35,051 nucleotides of DNA from Daphnia carinata (GCF_022539665.2 NW_026712474.1:1-35051), one strand, 5' to 3'. Shown: positions 10,721 through 21,100, counted from the stretch's first letter. Notes: generated by a model not told the origin, from the letters alone. Program-made: numbers and translations.

Positions 10721-11549
10721 ATGGGTAATGTACACACTTCAACTTGTTTAATGATTTTAGTTAATGTGATGATGCAATTGTTGATTAAATTGATGTTTGA
10801 ACGAGGTGAAATGATTCTTTATTGTCGTTTTAAGCATTTCAATGTCATAATGGAATTATGAAAATTAATGTTTGTTTGTTTTTTTCGTCAGGTTATGATG
10901 GCATTATGCTGCTACTAGCTGTCGTCTTCTGATGACTGGATCGACTTTAAGTGTGCCGATAGGTTCATCTTGTGGATACGGTATCTATTCATACCAGACA
11001 ACCACTGCTGTGTCGTATTACGCTACGAAGGCGGCCGAGCACTACACCACGACATATGTGGCCCGTACTTCCTACACCGATGCGCCCAAGTATTACAGCA
11101 CCAAGGCATCTGAATACTACACCACTACGTATGCAGCTCCGACTTACTATACGGAGGCCTTGAAATACTACTCCGCACCGAGCTATTACACAGAAGCGCC
11201 AGTGTATTACACAACAACATATGCCACTCCAAGTTACTACACCGTAGCTCCCACCTACTATACGCCTCTGACTATTACACGACAATCTACGCTTCCCCGC
11301 CTACCACGTACGCTGTCCCAGCTTACTATACTGAGGTTCGCATGTATTACAAGACGGAGGGTCCACGATACTACACGACGAAGGCTCCCGAGTACTACAC
11401 CACCATGTACGCGGCACCAAGTTATTACACTGAAGCTCCAACATACTACACAACAACATCTGCCACTCCTAGCTACTACAGCGAGCCACCAAAGCACTAT
11501 TTCCAAATACTACACTACCACTTACGCCGCTTATATGTCAGTAATGTGA
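10721..11549 (+). pseudogene. Tyrosine-rich repeat protein gene, frame-damaged
   Basis: Exon 1 is 10721-10724 (ATGG, gtaatg donor); exon 2 starts at 10892 after tttttcgtcag. The signal peptide MGYDGIMLLLAVVF runs straight into TGA 10930-10932, and the mature part opens in another frame as GSTLSVPIGSS, then units such as YYTTTYAAPTYYTEALKYY and APVYYTTTYATPSYYTVAP. Near 11268 the repeat jumps one frame (TEGPRYYTTKAPEYYTTMYA), and near 11500 it jumps back (SKYYTTTYAAYMSVM) to TGA 11547-11549. So the frame 10932-11549 is open end to end with a foreign-looking middle. It resembles extracellular tyrosine-rich structural proteins by composition only. Three disruptions make a pseudogene likely; assembly error is the alternative. 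Confidence 0.65.
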
Positions 11550-11580
11550 ATGTGCGAAGGAATCTAAAGATTTCCGAAGG

Positions 11581-11617
11581 AATACCGAAATCGCGAGTTC
11601 AATCCTCACCTGGAGCG
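11581..11617 (+). ncRNA. Partial tRNA-Ile(UAU)-like 3' half
   Basis: The stretch resembles the variable loop, T arm and acceptor 3' side of an isoleucine tRNA (cgcgagttcaatcctcacc, then tggagcg). The B-box-like gagttcaatcc is present. No matching 5' half lies at the proper distance, so it is a fragment or relic. Confidence 0.45.
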
Positions 11618-11865
11618 TTGGGTTTTTATTTCTATCTCTTTACGAGGATTGTAGCTGCCTGCGATCACCTGATTGAACTGTGTTACTTTGGTAAAACTAG
11701 CAGACAAAATGCTGGAATACATCTCCTGAAGTTGGAAGTTGGACAAAACTCTTGTGGAAAATGGATACAAAGCACTGACTGTTCATTCAATTAGCAAACG
11801 TAGTTTCAATTACTTTCCTCTATTTCATTAAACCTGTCGGGATCGGGCAGGTTAAAAATAACACA

Positions 11866-11985
11866 TTCTTCAGGCGAGCATCGAACTCGTGGCCTCGGCA
11901 TTACTTAGAGAATCGTTCAATCCCGAAACACAATGAAATTACTGTCGCATAAGTTCCATTCGCCAACCAGCTGCGCTACTGGAAA
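11866..11985 (-). tRNA. tRNA-Ile(UAU)-like gene with intron, degenerate
   Basis: On the minus strand there is a clear A box (tagcgcagctgg) and a B-box-like gagttcgatgc, with acttat at the anticodon position and taatgccgagg resuming after about 55 extra bases, as in intron-bearing eukaryotic tRNA-Ile(UAU). Acceptor arms (11985-11979 and 11873-11867) pair imperfectly, and the T stem has one mismatch. It is probably a pseudo-tRNA; a functional gene is possible. Confidence 0.5.
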
Positions 11986-12179
11986 CAGAAATACTAACCT
12001 CAAAAGTGGTCCTTTAAATGTATCCGCTAGTGTATTAATATAACCAGAAGAAAACGGACATATTTGCGCTTGGGTCCTTACGATAGTTTGTGGAATAAAG
12101 GCAATGATATAAATAACCTAGACCTGACCCAAATGAAAAATTTGCGGCTTGCAAATTGGAAGGCAGGTATACTTTTACA

Positions 12180-12252
12180 GCCTCTGTGGCCTAATGGATA
12201 AGGCATCGGCCTCCTAAGCCGGGGATTGCGGGTTCGAGTCCCGCCAGAGGTT
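12180..12252 (+). tRNA. tRNA-Arg(CCU)
   Basis: A full cloverleaf. Acceptor gcctctg pairs with cagaggt (one G-U at 1:72). D arm is ggcctaatggataaggc. Anticodon stem tcggc/gccgg closes loop ctcctaa, giving anticodon CCU. T arm gcggg-ttcgagt-cccgc is perfect. The discriminator is T, which is unusual, and no run of four T follows within 100 bases, so transcription termination may be poor. Confidence 0.85.
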
Positions 12253-13944
12253 AATTAACTTCCGCTGTATTGATTAAGCTTACCCGTATTAACAGTCTGC
12301 CAACATTAGTATTATCTACAGCTTCCTTGTCTTGATTCTTGGGTCTGAGTGATGCATTTCCACAGCATAACCTGTGTAAAGGAAACAAAAGTTTGGCTCG
12401 TACGTTTTTCAGCAAAGCTTTTCGGTTGCTCTTTGCGTAAAAACGGAAACCACTTTCGTATCGTATAGCCGGATTGCTTCTAAAAGCCAAGGCGATAAAC
12501 GAAAACTATTTTTGGTGGTAAATGTTTATCATCAGGAAGGTGCGTACTGCCTGACTTTGTTTTCAACCTCATACGAAATACTAACGCGAAACCACATCAT
12601 TCGAGCTCCGTAATCGTGAGGCATTAGAATATGCTGTACAAGGATTTATTGAATTTATTCTAGTTTGTTTGCGTCTCAAAGAAACTTCATCTTCAGAGCT
12701 TTGGTGTGAACGACACATTTCTATCGATTGCATTTCTTCGATTATCCTCATTTACAAGTGATTTCCAGCTTTTATCGTGCGACCAGAATCTTTAAAAAGA
12801 TCATGGAATGTCTGATTTGTTTTTCACAAGAAAGTTGGGCTTCAAAATACAAGCCCGACATTATAAGCCCGACTTTTCCTTATTTTTTAAATATTTTGAT
12901 AAGAAAATATGATATAACTATTAAAATACAAGATTTATATTCAAAATTCAATGAGGATCATGAAAAGTGACTTAATATTTACTTGATACATACATTTTGT
13001 GAGTTATTTTACATTTGGATAACTGCGGAATCGGTTCAATGCACACCGGCTGTCCGGGCAGTCCACCTTTAGCAATACTGCGGTGACAACCTCTATGAAA
13101 AATGTGACGAAATTTCAGCCAGTTTACATATTAAAATATCAAAAAACGGGCAGCGGAAAGCCTATAGCAAGCACACAGTTGCACTCAGCATGGCTGTATT
13201 CCCCTATGCAGAGTTTCACTCAATTTGTCATTTTTTTTTAAATTTTCATAAATTTTTGTTTCATAATGAAGTCGAATCGTATTCTACACAATATTTCGAA
13301 TAATGTCCATTTATTACATTTACCAATTGTTATTTCATTAAATATTTGAAATGAGATTGTTGGCGGAAAACTGCATCACGGCGTTATCAACTGTGTTTCG
13401 GGACCCAAGTCACGGTACATAAGGATTGTAATGCAACTTCACAAGGTAGCGGCACTTCCAACGAACGGGTGTTGCACTCATCCCAGCATTGGGCTTGCTA
13501 GGCGGCATTTGTCACTCTACGTGCAGTTGGCATGGCTCGTACAGGTGGCGGCCGATACCAGTACTATCCAACCAAAACTGGTTAGAGAGGTAAGAGCTGT
13601 CATAACACTTACGGAATCCGAGGTAAAGAAGTGGTAGCTTGTTGGTTAAACCTCCACCTCCAACAAGGTGGGATAGGCAGTGATGACCCACTTCGAAACT
13701 CGAATACTCGGTCTTGAGGATATATCATGAATATCAGTCATGAATGAATATCATGAGGATAGCTTAGCATGGAGGAAGTCCGCTTTTTGAGGGAGGTACA
13801 AGGGGTACAAAGTAGCTTCCATTTTATTTTAATATATTACATATACTATTAGAGATAGCTTTCCCGTTAAAACACATTAGCCGAATATCTACGCTAGAAC
13901 TCTTAAAAAACAACAACAACTAACTACGCAATGGTGGGGAATCA
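12253..13944. other. Intergenic region
   Basis: I see no supportable gene. The open frames at 12251-12490 (-), 12728-12970 (+) and 13431-13637 (+) lack domains, splice context or family resemblance. Around 13720-13760 there are short direct repeats of atatcatgaat. Confidence 0.45.
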
Positions 13945-14357
13945 GGAAAAATTATGCAAAAGAAATGGAACAGTGCGATGAAGGATTCCCACCATACCCT
14001 GTAGCTGTACCTCACCCCCATCGCTGCCGTATTCCACCTGTCGTGATGGCAATGGAGGAACGGGAATCAGAATAAGTTATCTCAAGAGCAGCAGAAATGA
14101 AAACAAAACGACTTGGAACATCCTGAACAGTTTTCCGTAGATGAGCAGAGAAGCAAAAGGTTTTAGTAGAGCAAAAGAAAGCCGAAAGCGTTTCGGTGAT
14201 ACCGAAACAAGTTCCAGTAGGTGTACCCCAACCGGTGCAAGTTCCAGCTGTGCAAACGAAACCGGAACAGGTTCCAATAGAAGAAAAGAAACCTGAAGAC
14301 GTCCCGGTTATGCGTACGAAGCCATTTGTTTTAGGGAATTCATTTTCTACCAACTGA
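13945..14357 (+). pseudogene. Coding relic with Pro/Val/Gln/Glu-rich repeats
   Basis: Plus strand. A segment reads NYAKEMEQCDEGFPPYPVAV, then HRCRIPPVVMAMEERESE before a stop. After interruptions another segment reads KVLVEQKKAESVSVIPKQVP, then PVQVPAVQTKPEQVPIEEKK, ending FVLGNSFSTN and TGA. The second segment is a degenerate series of PVQVP/EQVP units with acidic-basic linkers, typical of extracellular or mucin-like linkers, but I cannot name a family. Several stops and shifts separate the pieces. Confidence 0.4.
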
Positions 14358-15172
14358 TGATGGGAAGTTTTAAAATTCGGAAATCACTGATCCTCCTACT
14401 GTCTCTTCTTGTTGCATAAAAGCGCTCTCATACCAATAGTTAGATGTGAAGATCTTCAGCTCCAGTTTATTACATGACAAAAGACGGTAGGGGAGGTAGG
14501 GCGTTGTTGGAACACAAAACTTATTTTTGTTCCGTACGATTACAAAAATCGTCTAAGTAAACTAAAAAATATATAGATTTGTAGCTAGTTATCTCAGCTA
14601 CATAACAGTATTTTTTTTGGGTAGGTTCGGCAAAGTTGAACATCTGCTATGTGTAAAAAACTGGAGGTACCCCAAGTTGTTTCAATTGCCAATTGTACTC
14701 GGCAATTGAAACAGGGCGTCTGGGCAATTGAAACGTGGGTTTTCCCATAAGAGAACTCCCTGTTTTATGAAGAAACTAAAATGACGATATCTCAGAATCT
14801 GGGATACGTATTTTGATGATTTTTTTACAGTAATATAAAGAATTTTAATCTTTATTTTTTAAGATATTTTATAACTTTCTATAGTAACTAAATATTATTT
14901 AATGATTTTCGGTAGTTTTCTGAATTAGGTTCAGAACCCTGTTAGTAATCCAAAGAACGGTTAATAGTATGGAGATCAAATTTTTATTATCGAATATTGC
15001 ATGTCCAGCTTTACATCATAATTGTTGTTAAATGTCGGTAATTTAATTTTTAAAATTTAATTTCTTTCATCAACGTTGTAAATACAAACACAGACATTGT
15101 GGCAGACGATATATGTCAGCCACCCAGCAGACGAAATAAAACACAAAATAACAACATTCAAAAACAAATTGA
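14358..15172. other. Non-genic DNA left of the KDZ element
   Basis: AT-rich and without genes that I can support. It holds three copies of ggcaattgaaac, one of them inverted (14679-14734). Confidence 0.5.
14679..14734. repeat. Three copies of a 12-mer, one inverted
   Basis: gtttcaattgcc at 14679-14690 is the exact reverse complement of ggcaattgaaac at 14701-14712, which recurs in direct order at 14723-14734. The first two form a perfect 12-bp stem with a 10-base loop. It may be a protein-binding cluster or a relic of a small transposon end. Confidence 0.75.
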
Positions 15173-15202
15173 AAAAAGAGCTCTGCTAATACCAACTTGG
15201 TC
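15173..15202 (+). repeat. Outer inverted-repeat block, left end of KDZ element
   Basis: Matches the reverse complement of 21731-21760 with one mismatch. Homology stops to its left, so the true element end should lie at or very near 15173. Confidence 0.65.
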
Positions 15203-15204
15203 TC

Positions 15205-15263
15205 CGTCACCTATGCCAACTGTTTGGCTGTTGCATTGAGCCAGACAGTTGGCTTAGGTGACG
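15205..15263. repeat. Subterminal 25-bp hairpin in left end of KDZ element
   Basis: Arms 15205-15229 and 15239-15263 pair over 25 bases with two mismatches around a 9-base loop. It begins cgtcacct and ends aggtgacg. It lies in the stretch that the right end of the element lacks. Confidence 0.8.
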
Positions 15264-15455
15264 GGTTTTTCGAAGTCTCTTCTAACTGATGCCCTTATTC
15301 CTGTTGAGCGCAATTGCCTGTATGTCGGCTTTGACATTTGAATTTCGTCTGCTTAAGTGACGCTTCAGTGATTTGTTTTGACATTTGGACATTTAAGTGA
15401 CATTTTTAATTTCGTAGCAGTGAAACCCAAGAGAAGAAATCGTGTAATTTTCAAA

Positions 15456-18400
15456 ATGGAATCTAAAAGCAGGAAGCGAGTCGTAGTATGGGAGGAAAGA
15501 GGACCGAAAAAGTGTAGAAAAAAATATATAAAACAACAGATCCCAAGCAAATCGACTGGGCTTCGAGTTAAAAAGCTATTTGTGATCGATAACGTCAGGT
15601 GCAAACAGCCTTCGGTCGACACTATATCAAGTATAACTAACACTAACTAACACTACTTATCAACCCATTTTTAAAGTAACGTTTGGTTGTTTTCAATAGG
15701 TAACATTGCTGCGATGGAATACCCAGGCACTTCAAGTGCTTTCCAATCTGATGCTGGACCTGCTGCGAATACAGATAACCTTTGTCCGTTTGTTGAGGAC
15801 TAAGTAAAAAATCATCAATGATTGCAATTCTCTCACAAATTCTCGTTTTAGATAACACAGATCTACTCGCTGTCCTACAAAGAAGCCGAACAAGAAATAA
15901 CAATTCAAAAGTCTTCTGGCTACATTAAAACTACTGAAGAATACCAAGAGAGTGAGACACTTTGGAAGAGCCGCATGGAAATGAAAGAAAAAGAATTCAA
16001 AGAACACCGGTATTTCCTCTATGAAAAAATTCAAGAACAAACTTGTGGTGCAGGGACTTTTTCTTGTATTCGTTGCCATGCACCAAGCTTTGTACGTTGT
16101 GCGACATGTCTTCAACATTTTTGTGGGAAGTGTGATTTGGACACACACTGCCTACTTTTCACCCATCAGCGTACTCTTTTGCATACGGATCTGCTACGTA
16201 TCCTTGGGCCATCCGAATTTCTAGGTCATGCAAGAGCAATCTCAATCATAGGTATAAATTTATAATCACTATGTTTGGATTCAGACTAATTCCTTTTTCT
16301 TTGGACAGATATTCCGGTTCCCCTATATGAGCCAGCTTGCTGCAATTCATGTTTTGCAGCAGGTTCCATGAAGCTCCGATGTGGTCCCACCAAAGTCGCT
16401 GTTGTAACCAAAGAAGGCCGCTTTGATTTAAAAAACACAGAATTCTGGTGCTCCGAATGCAAGCAGTCTCGTTTGGCCACTAATGAGGAGTACATGTGTT
16501 CAGGATATTGGCCTGGCTCGCTGTCAAATTGCTCCTACTTCTTCGAAGAAAATTTATTAAGAATGTGGCATCGCTTAAGGCACAAAACACCAGGAACATC
16601 CGAACGGAAGTTTATCGAAACCCTTGAGGAAATCTCTTTGGATTGCAACCGAGTAAGTCGAGTAGATATAATTAAATCAAAAATGAAAATTCTTATCTTA
16701 AAACTAGTTGTTTACTTGGGCAGGTTAATATCATCAACAGGACACTTTTTAATCGCGCTCGTAGAGAGTTTGAATATTTTACTTACCTGAAAGAAAAGGA
16801 AATCCTCCGACGCCATGGCAATTGTAAAATATGTGGTAACCATCCTCATGGAATGCACGCGGATGCGAATCGAAAACTATACCGATATGCGTCAGCAAAA
16901 GAGTAAGCATAATTGGTTTAAAACTATTGTATTTACTTATTAATATCGTTAACTTATTTAAGTCGTCAAGGAGAATCCTTATATGGAGACGTAAAAATGG
17001 CTAGCGATCAGTTACAACTGGAACATATTTCAAAAATAGAAGAAAAGATCCCGAAGGTATATCCTCTTTTATCAACAGTCGCCTATATTTTAAGTATAAA
17101 TTTTCTTAGGGTAAAGGAGATGATGCATGTGGCTCATCGACATGGAAGGCTGCCCGGGGTGATTCTTCAAGTAAAAGGAATTTGGACATCACCGGTCTGG
17201 AAATGATGAGTTGCTCTCATGGCACAGTGATTTTCTCGGCCAACTTGTTCAAGGGAGAAACATTCAAACATACCCATCTCCAGCATCTGAAGTCACACCA
17301 AATGGGGACAAAGTTTTTGTGCAACGACGTTGTTTGCAAGTATTGGCCTTTCGCTACTAAAGAGAGCAATCTTTTCGGCGAATCTAATCCGGAATACAAG
17401 AAGCTAACTGAGGACATGGTTCCCTTTCTTTCCCGCTTTCATGGTCTAGGCCATTCATGGGCTTGCAGGGTAAATACATATTTAAATATTTCAACCAATA
17501 TATTGACGAGTCAATCGTATGCCCTTTTAGGTACTCTATAATGGACATTGGCAAAAGGATGGAGCGGATATGTTAGAAGAAGAACAAGAACAAGTTTTTT
17601 CCTATATGGCCCGTCTCGGTACAACGACGAAGCATCAAAGCAGAGCCAGTATATTTGTTTATTTGTACGCATTTAGTTCTTTTAACGAGACATTTTAAAT
17701 ATTTTGTGCAGGTAGGAGAGACGATATAACAAGCGCTATTCTCGCCTATAATGTAGACAAAGAAAAACGTATGATGGCTGCGCTTTGTTTACGGTTAAAC
17801 AGAGTAAGTCTTATTTATTTTATTGACTCTGAGTTCTCCAAATAACAGAATTTTGTAGGCCAGACGCAAATCTAATTTTTATGGGAAGAAATTACAAGAC
17901 CTTCTTGACCACCGTGGCCTAAAGGAGGAACTTCTACCACAAATTCTGATCAGATTGAAGAATCAAGCAAAACTTGTGAAAAGTAAAAATCTTAACAGCG
18001 ATTGGGACGTTGAGCTACTCCAAAAAGAAATTGAAGGTGAATGCCACATGATCAAAGTTCTGCATACTCGTAACGCGACTTTCTTTGGTAAATATCTTTG
18101 ACTACTAAATATCTCATTGTAGTAATCTATTTTTCCGCTTTAAAATCATTTAGATACCTGCAAGACACGTACAAGCAATAGGAAGATAATGTCGAAAAAG
18201 AAAAAACGAGTGGATACGATTGTCAAGTTACTTCAACAGAAGGGTATAATCGTGTCCAAGGAGAACACGGACACAGGATTTTTTCCTTGGCATCAAAACA
18301 ACAAAAGTACGTAAGATGTTTCCTGTTCACTTTGTTGTATTTTTTAATAAGTCTTATTTTGTAGATTTCCTCGGCAAAGACTATGAGCTGATCGACACTT

Positions 18401-18841
18401 GGATGCTCGGGCTTCGTTATCAGGAAGCTATTACCAAAACTCAAAGGGAAATGGGAGAATTCACGCGATCCCTCACGTCTCTCTGCAAGGATCTTCACAG
18501 AGATATAAAGAACTATGAAAGTAAGTTCTCATTTATTGTAGTTAATGTAACCATATTAATGATTTTTATATCCAGGATTAAGACCTACTACTCTTCTCGA
18601 CTATAGTCGATCAGTAATGGCCAACACAGAAATTGTCCGCCTCAGCGGAATCATCAGCGACGCTGTTCATGTGTTTACCGAAGCGCTCCAGTTCAGAGAG
18701 GACATAGAAATTAATCCTCAGGCATTCATAGACAGAATAGAAAAAGAAGATAATCTATTAGATTCTCTGCAAGAAGCATCTGGTGATGATTATTATACCG
18801 ACAGCGGAGAAGAATCATCAGAAGAGGAGGGAGAAAACTAA
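15456..18841 (+). CDS. KDZ-superfamily transposase, intron-rich, apparently intact
   Basis: Cut-and-paste transposase of the Kyakuja-Dileera-Zisupton class. Firm exons: 15852-16251, 16309-16652, 16724-16902, 16963-17056, 17110-17469, 17531-17648, 17712-17803, 17859-18087, 18154-18306, 18365-18520, 18576-18841. All introns are GT-AG and every phase matches, giving 796 codons before TAA 18839. Likely 5' exons: 15456-15630 and 15700-15803, the latter ending in TAA just before a gtaaaa donor, so the true start is unsettled (first Met of the firm frame: 15975). Features: an N-terminal cysteine cluster (CIRCHAP, CATCLQHFCGKCDLDTHC), a second Cys group (CCNSC, CSECKQS), CKICGNHPHGMHAD, then the core. 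Candidate DDE residues: Asp in LDITGLEMMSCSHG (17185), Asp in CNDVVCKYWPF (17326), Glu in the DGADMLEEEQEQVFSY segment (17576-17584). HGLGHSWACR also fits the family. The C-terminus is acidic. Nuclear role expected. Confidence 0.85.
15493..15878 (+). repeat. Inner inverted repeat, left (386 bp)
   Basis: Nearly identical to the reverse complement of 21341-21726 and, from 15556 on, to 22079 onward in the second copy. It contains exon sequence of the transposase gene. Only this copy keeps the splice acceptor AG at 15850-15851; the other two read ttttatata there. Confidence 0.85.
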
Positions 18842-19891
18842 TTTTACTGTGTTATGTTTCATCAATAGCGCAATTGTAAAATTAAACAAAAATGAATAAC
18901 GAAATAAAAATTTCAAAAACTCTATTTCATTCATGAGAACACTGTGTGTTTATTTAAGGAATAGGTACATCAACTCCAAAGAAATTTTATTTGCTAAAAT
19001 ACGCATTGTTCCCTCTGTGCGCTTAATTTCTTTATTTTATTTGCGGTTGTTTTAAGTGAAAACTAATTAAGAGTTCTTAATGCTGTACGCAAACTAACCA
19101 CATTGACTCAAGCTCTGCAAACATAAATGATTTAACCCGAAAAATTTAAACTGGCGACTATAGGATCAGAAAAAAAAATTTCATACCTGCAACTTGCGCA
19201 CGGGTTCCATAAAGGTTCTTGAAAGCTTTTTGCTTAAGCAAGAAAATGATTTGAAAGTTTTTTTGAGTTATTATTTTATATTTTATCCTTCAATCGTAGG
19301 TTTTTCTAAATCTCCAGAAAATGCGGTCATTACGCAGTAAAATTTGTTTTCTTTTAGTGAAATTTTGTATTTAATAATATGCTGAAATTTTTCATTAAAT
19401 AAATTGAAAATTTTGCCATTTACTCGCTTTTATTATTTAAATAAATTTTTCATTTTTTAGGATGTTATAGCCCTGTCTAGTCCCCATCATTTCCGATGAG
19501 TAAAATTATCTGGGGTATTAAAGTAATAGAAAAAAAACCTAAAAGCTGTCATAGTTGTTCATAAATGCCTGAATTTGGACTCAAAAGGTCTCACGTTCGG
19601 CTACTTGTCGTAATTATTAAGCATTGCTTTTCCGACATAATGCAGCTCTTTTATATAGCTATGTTTTGATCAATCAGATCAATTTTATATCATTGTCTTT
19701 CCATGGAAATTCAGAGTTTAATGGCTATATACCGTTTCGAATTCACGTCCCTTAAGTCGTCCATTATTGCCGCCTGTCGATTTTGCCTTGGGCTACTTTA
19801 CCAAAACTGGTCAATAGGAAAAAAGGAAATAATATCTTGTGATTTGTTTTGGTTTTTTGAACGTGGTGATTTCCTATTTTTTTTCTTACAG
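18842..19891 (+). other. Spacer between the two genes of the KDZ element
   Basis: It holds the transposase AATAAA signal (18903-18908), and further on must hold the promoter and a noncoding 5' exon of the companion gene, because a strong acceptor (ttttcttacag, ending 19891) stands eight bases before its ATG. The upstream donor was not identified. Confidence 0.55.
18903..18908 (+). terminator. Polyadenylation signal of transposase gene
   Basis: AATAAA, 62 bases after the stop codon. Confidence 0.7.
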
Positions 19892-19899
19892 ATACAAAA

Positions 19900-20961
19900 A
19901 TGGATAGCATTAACACTGCCATGGAAGATCTATCAAATTCATCGAGCTCTGAGATGGAAAACATCATTTTACATTCAAATTCAAACGAAGAAAAGGAAAA
20001 AACAAGTGAGTTGGAAGAAGTTTTATTAATCACTGAGACATCTTGTGCAAACAACCAGAAAGTGAAAAGGTTGAGACAGTCCACAGCATTGAAAAACCTT
20101 GAATTTGTTAAAGCAAGTATCTCAAATTACACCTTAACCTATTATATTGCATTATTATACATTTTCTGCTTAGGCTAATCACAATACCACTAAACGTGCA
20201 CTGCATTGCAAGACAATACAGGGCAGGACACGAACCAAGAACAACAGGATGGACCGAGTTACTGAGAGGGTAAGATTCATGTTGACAATAGTAAAACTAG
20301 GGTATTTTATTTTAACATTATTTTTTCACAGCTTGCATCATTGGCACAGGATTTCAACGGTCAATATATTTTGCTGGCTGCATCTCCTAATGACAAAGTG
20401 TGGTCTTCCACCGTTAAGTCATTTGGGCCACTGGCCAAACAGTTTTTAAAAAGCAGAGTTGGCAATTGTCTTTCTGACCAATGGCAGAAGTTGGTAGATG
20501 ATCAACAAAAGAGTAAGTATTATACTTTATGCTTCTGTCCAAATATTTACCTGATAACAATTTTCATCTCAACAGTAAGAGCGCAGGGCCCAAATTCCTT
20601 ACCTACCAATGCACCTGTTACCAATAATGGTTCCATTGAGACAAGAGAGCTTCCGCTATCTTCTGCGCAATCACTTCCGGAATTTTGTCTGCAAATACCT
20701 GCTACGTCGCAAACAGTTGTAAGCTCTTCACCGCCGAGCCGCGATACATCTCAAAGTAAAGTAACGAAACGTCCGGTTGCTGTGGGAGTTAATGGTCCAG
20801 CTTCTTCGCCATCGGTTACTTCACCGCCAATCTCCTTAATTCCATTGGCGAAGGCGCCCCAAGGTGTTCTTGTTAAAACGGCTCAGGGGACTTTTATGAA
20901 ATTAAAGAATAGCGAGGTAAAACAGTTAACTTTCCATGTTTTAAGCAAAAAGAATGACTGA
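19900..20961 (+). CDS. Companion protein of the KDZ element, unknown function (copy A)
   Basis: Four coding exons: 19900-20112, 20174-20269, 20332-20512 and 20576-20961, giving 291 aa. The first intron is GC-AG (donor aaa|gcaagt), the other two GT-AG; phases 0, 0, 1 all join in frame. The N-terminal 70 residues are Ser/Glu/Asn-rich and acidic. A basic stretch follows (KVKRLRQS, TTKRALHCKTIQGRTRTK). A compact middle part reads LAQDFNGQYILLAASPNDK, AKQFLKSRVGNCLSDQW. The C-terminal half is Pro/Ser/Thr-rich and ends VKQLTFHVLSKKND. I recognise no domain. Acidic, then basic, then disordered composition would suit a nuclear or DNA-associated helper, but that is inference. The start is ATG 19900, just after an acceptor. 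AATAAA follows at 21095. Confidence 0.8.
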
Positions 20962-21094
20962 AGAACAACTAAATATTTAGGTCCTTATTCCCTTTATCTC
21001 CAAAGTGACCCCGGCACCAGGACTCAAGAAATTATAATTTACCTCAATGAATGTAATTCTAAACTTTGTTGTTACCCAGAGGATAAAATCCAGA

Positions 21095-21100
21095 AATAAA
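21095..21100 (+). terminator. Polyadenylation signal of companion gene, copy A
   Basis: AATAAA, 134 bases after the stop codon. It is mirrored in copy B at 22644-22649. Confidence 0.65.

Noticed and set aside
12251-12490. Minus-strand frame next to the tRNA-Arg
   Set aside because: Basic and somewhat protein-like, but no family resemblance and no clear splice sites around it.
12728-12970. 80-codon plus-strand frame
   Set aside because: Composition of AT-rich noncoding DNA; nothing recognisable.
14012-14353. Minus-strand frame rich in Gly/Thr/Ser/Phe/Cys
   Set aside because: It mirrors the PVQVP repeats of the plus-strand relic, which is the better reading.
14679-14734. Possible CRISPR-like repeat array
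   Set aside because: Only three short copies, one inverted, no regular spacers, and the genome is eukaryotic.
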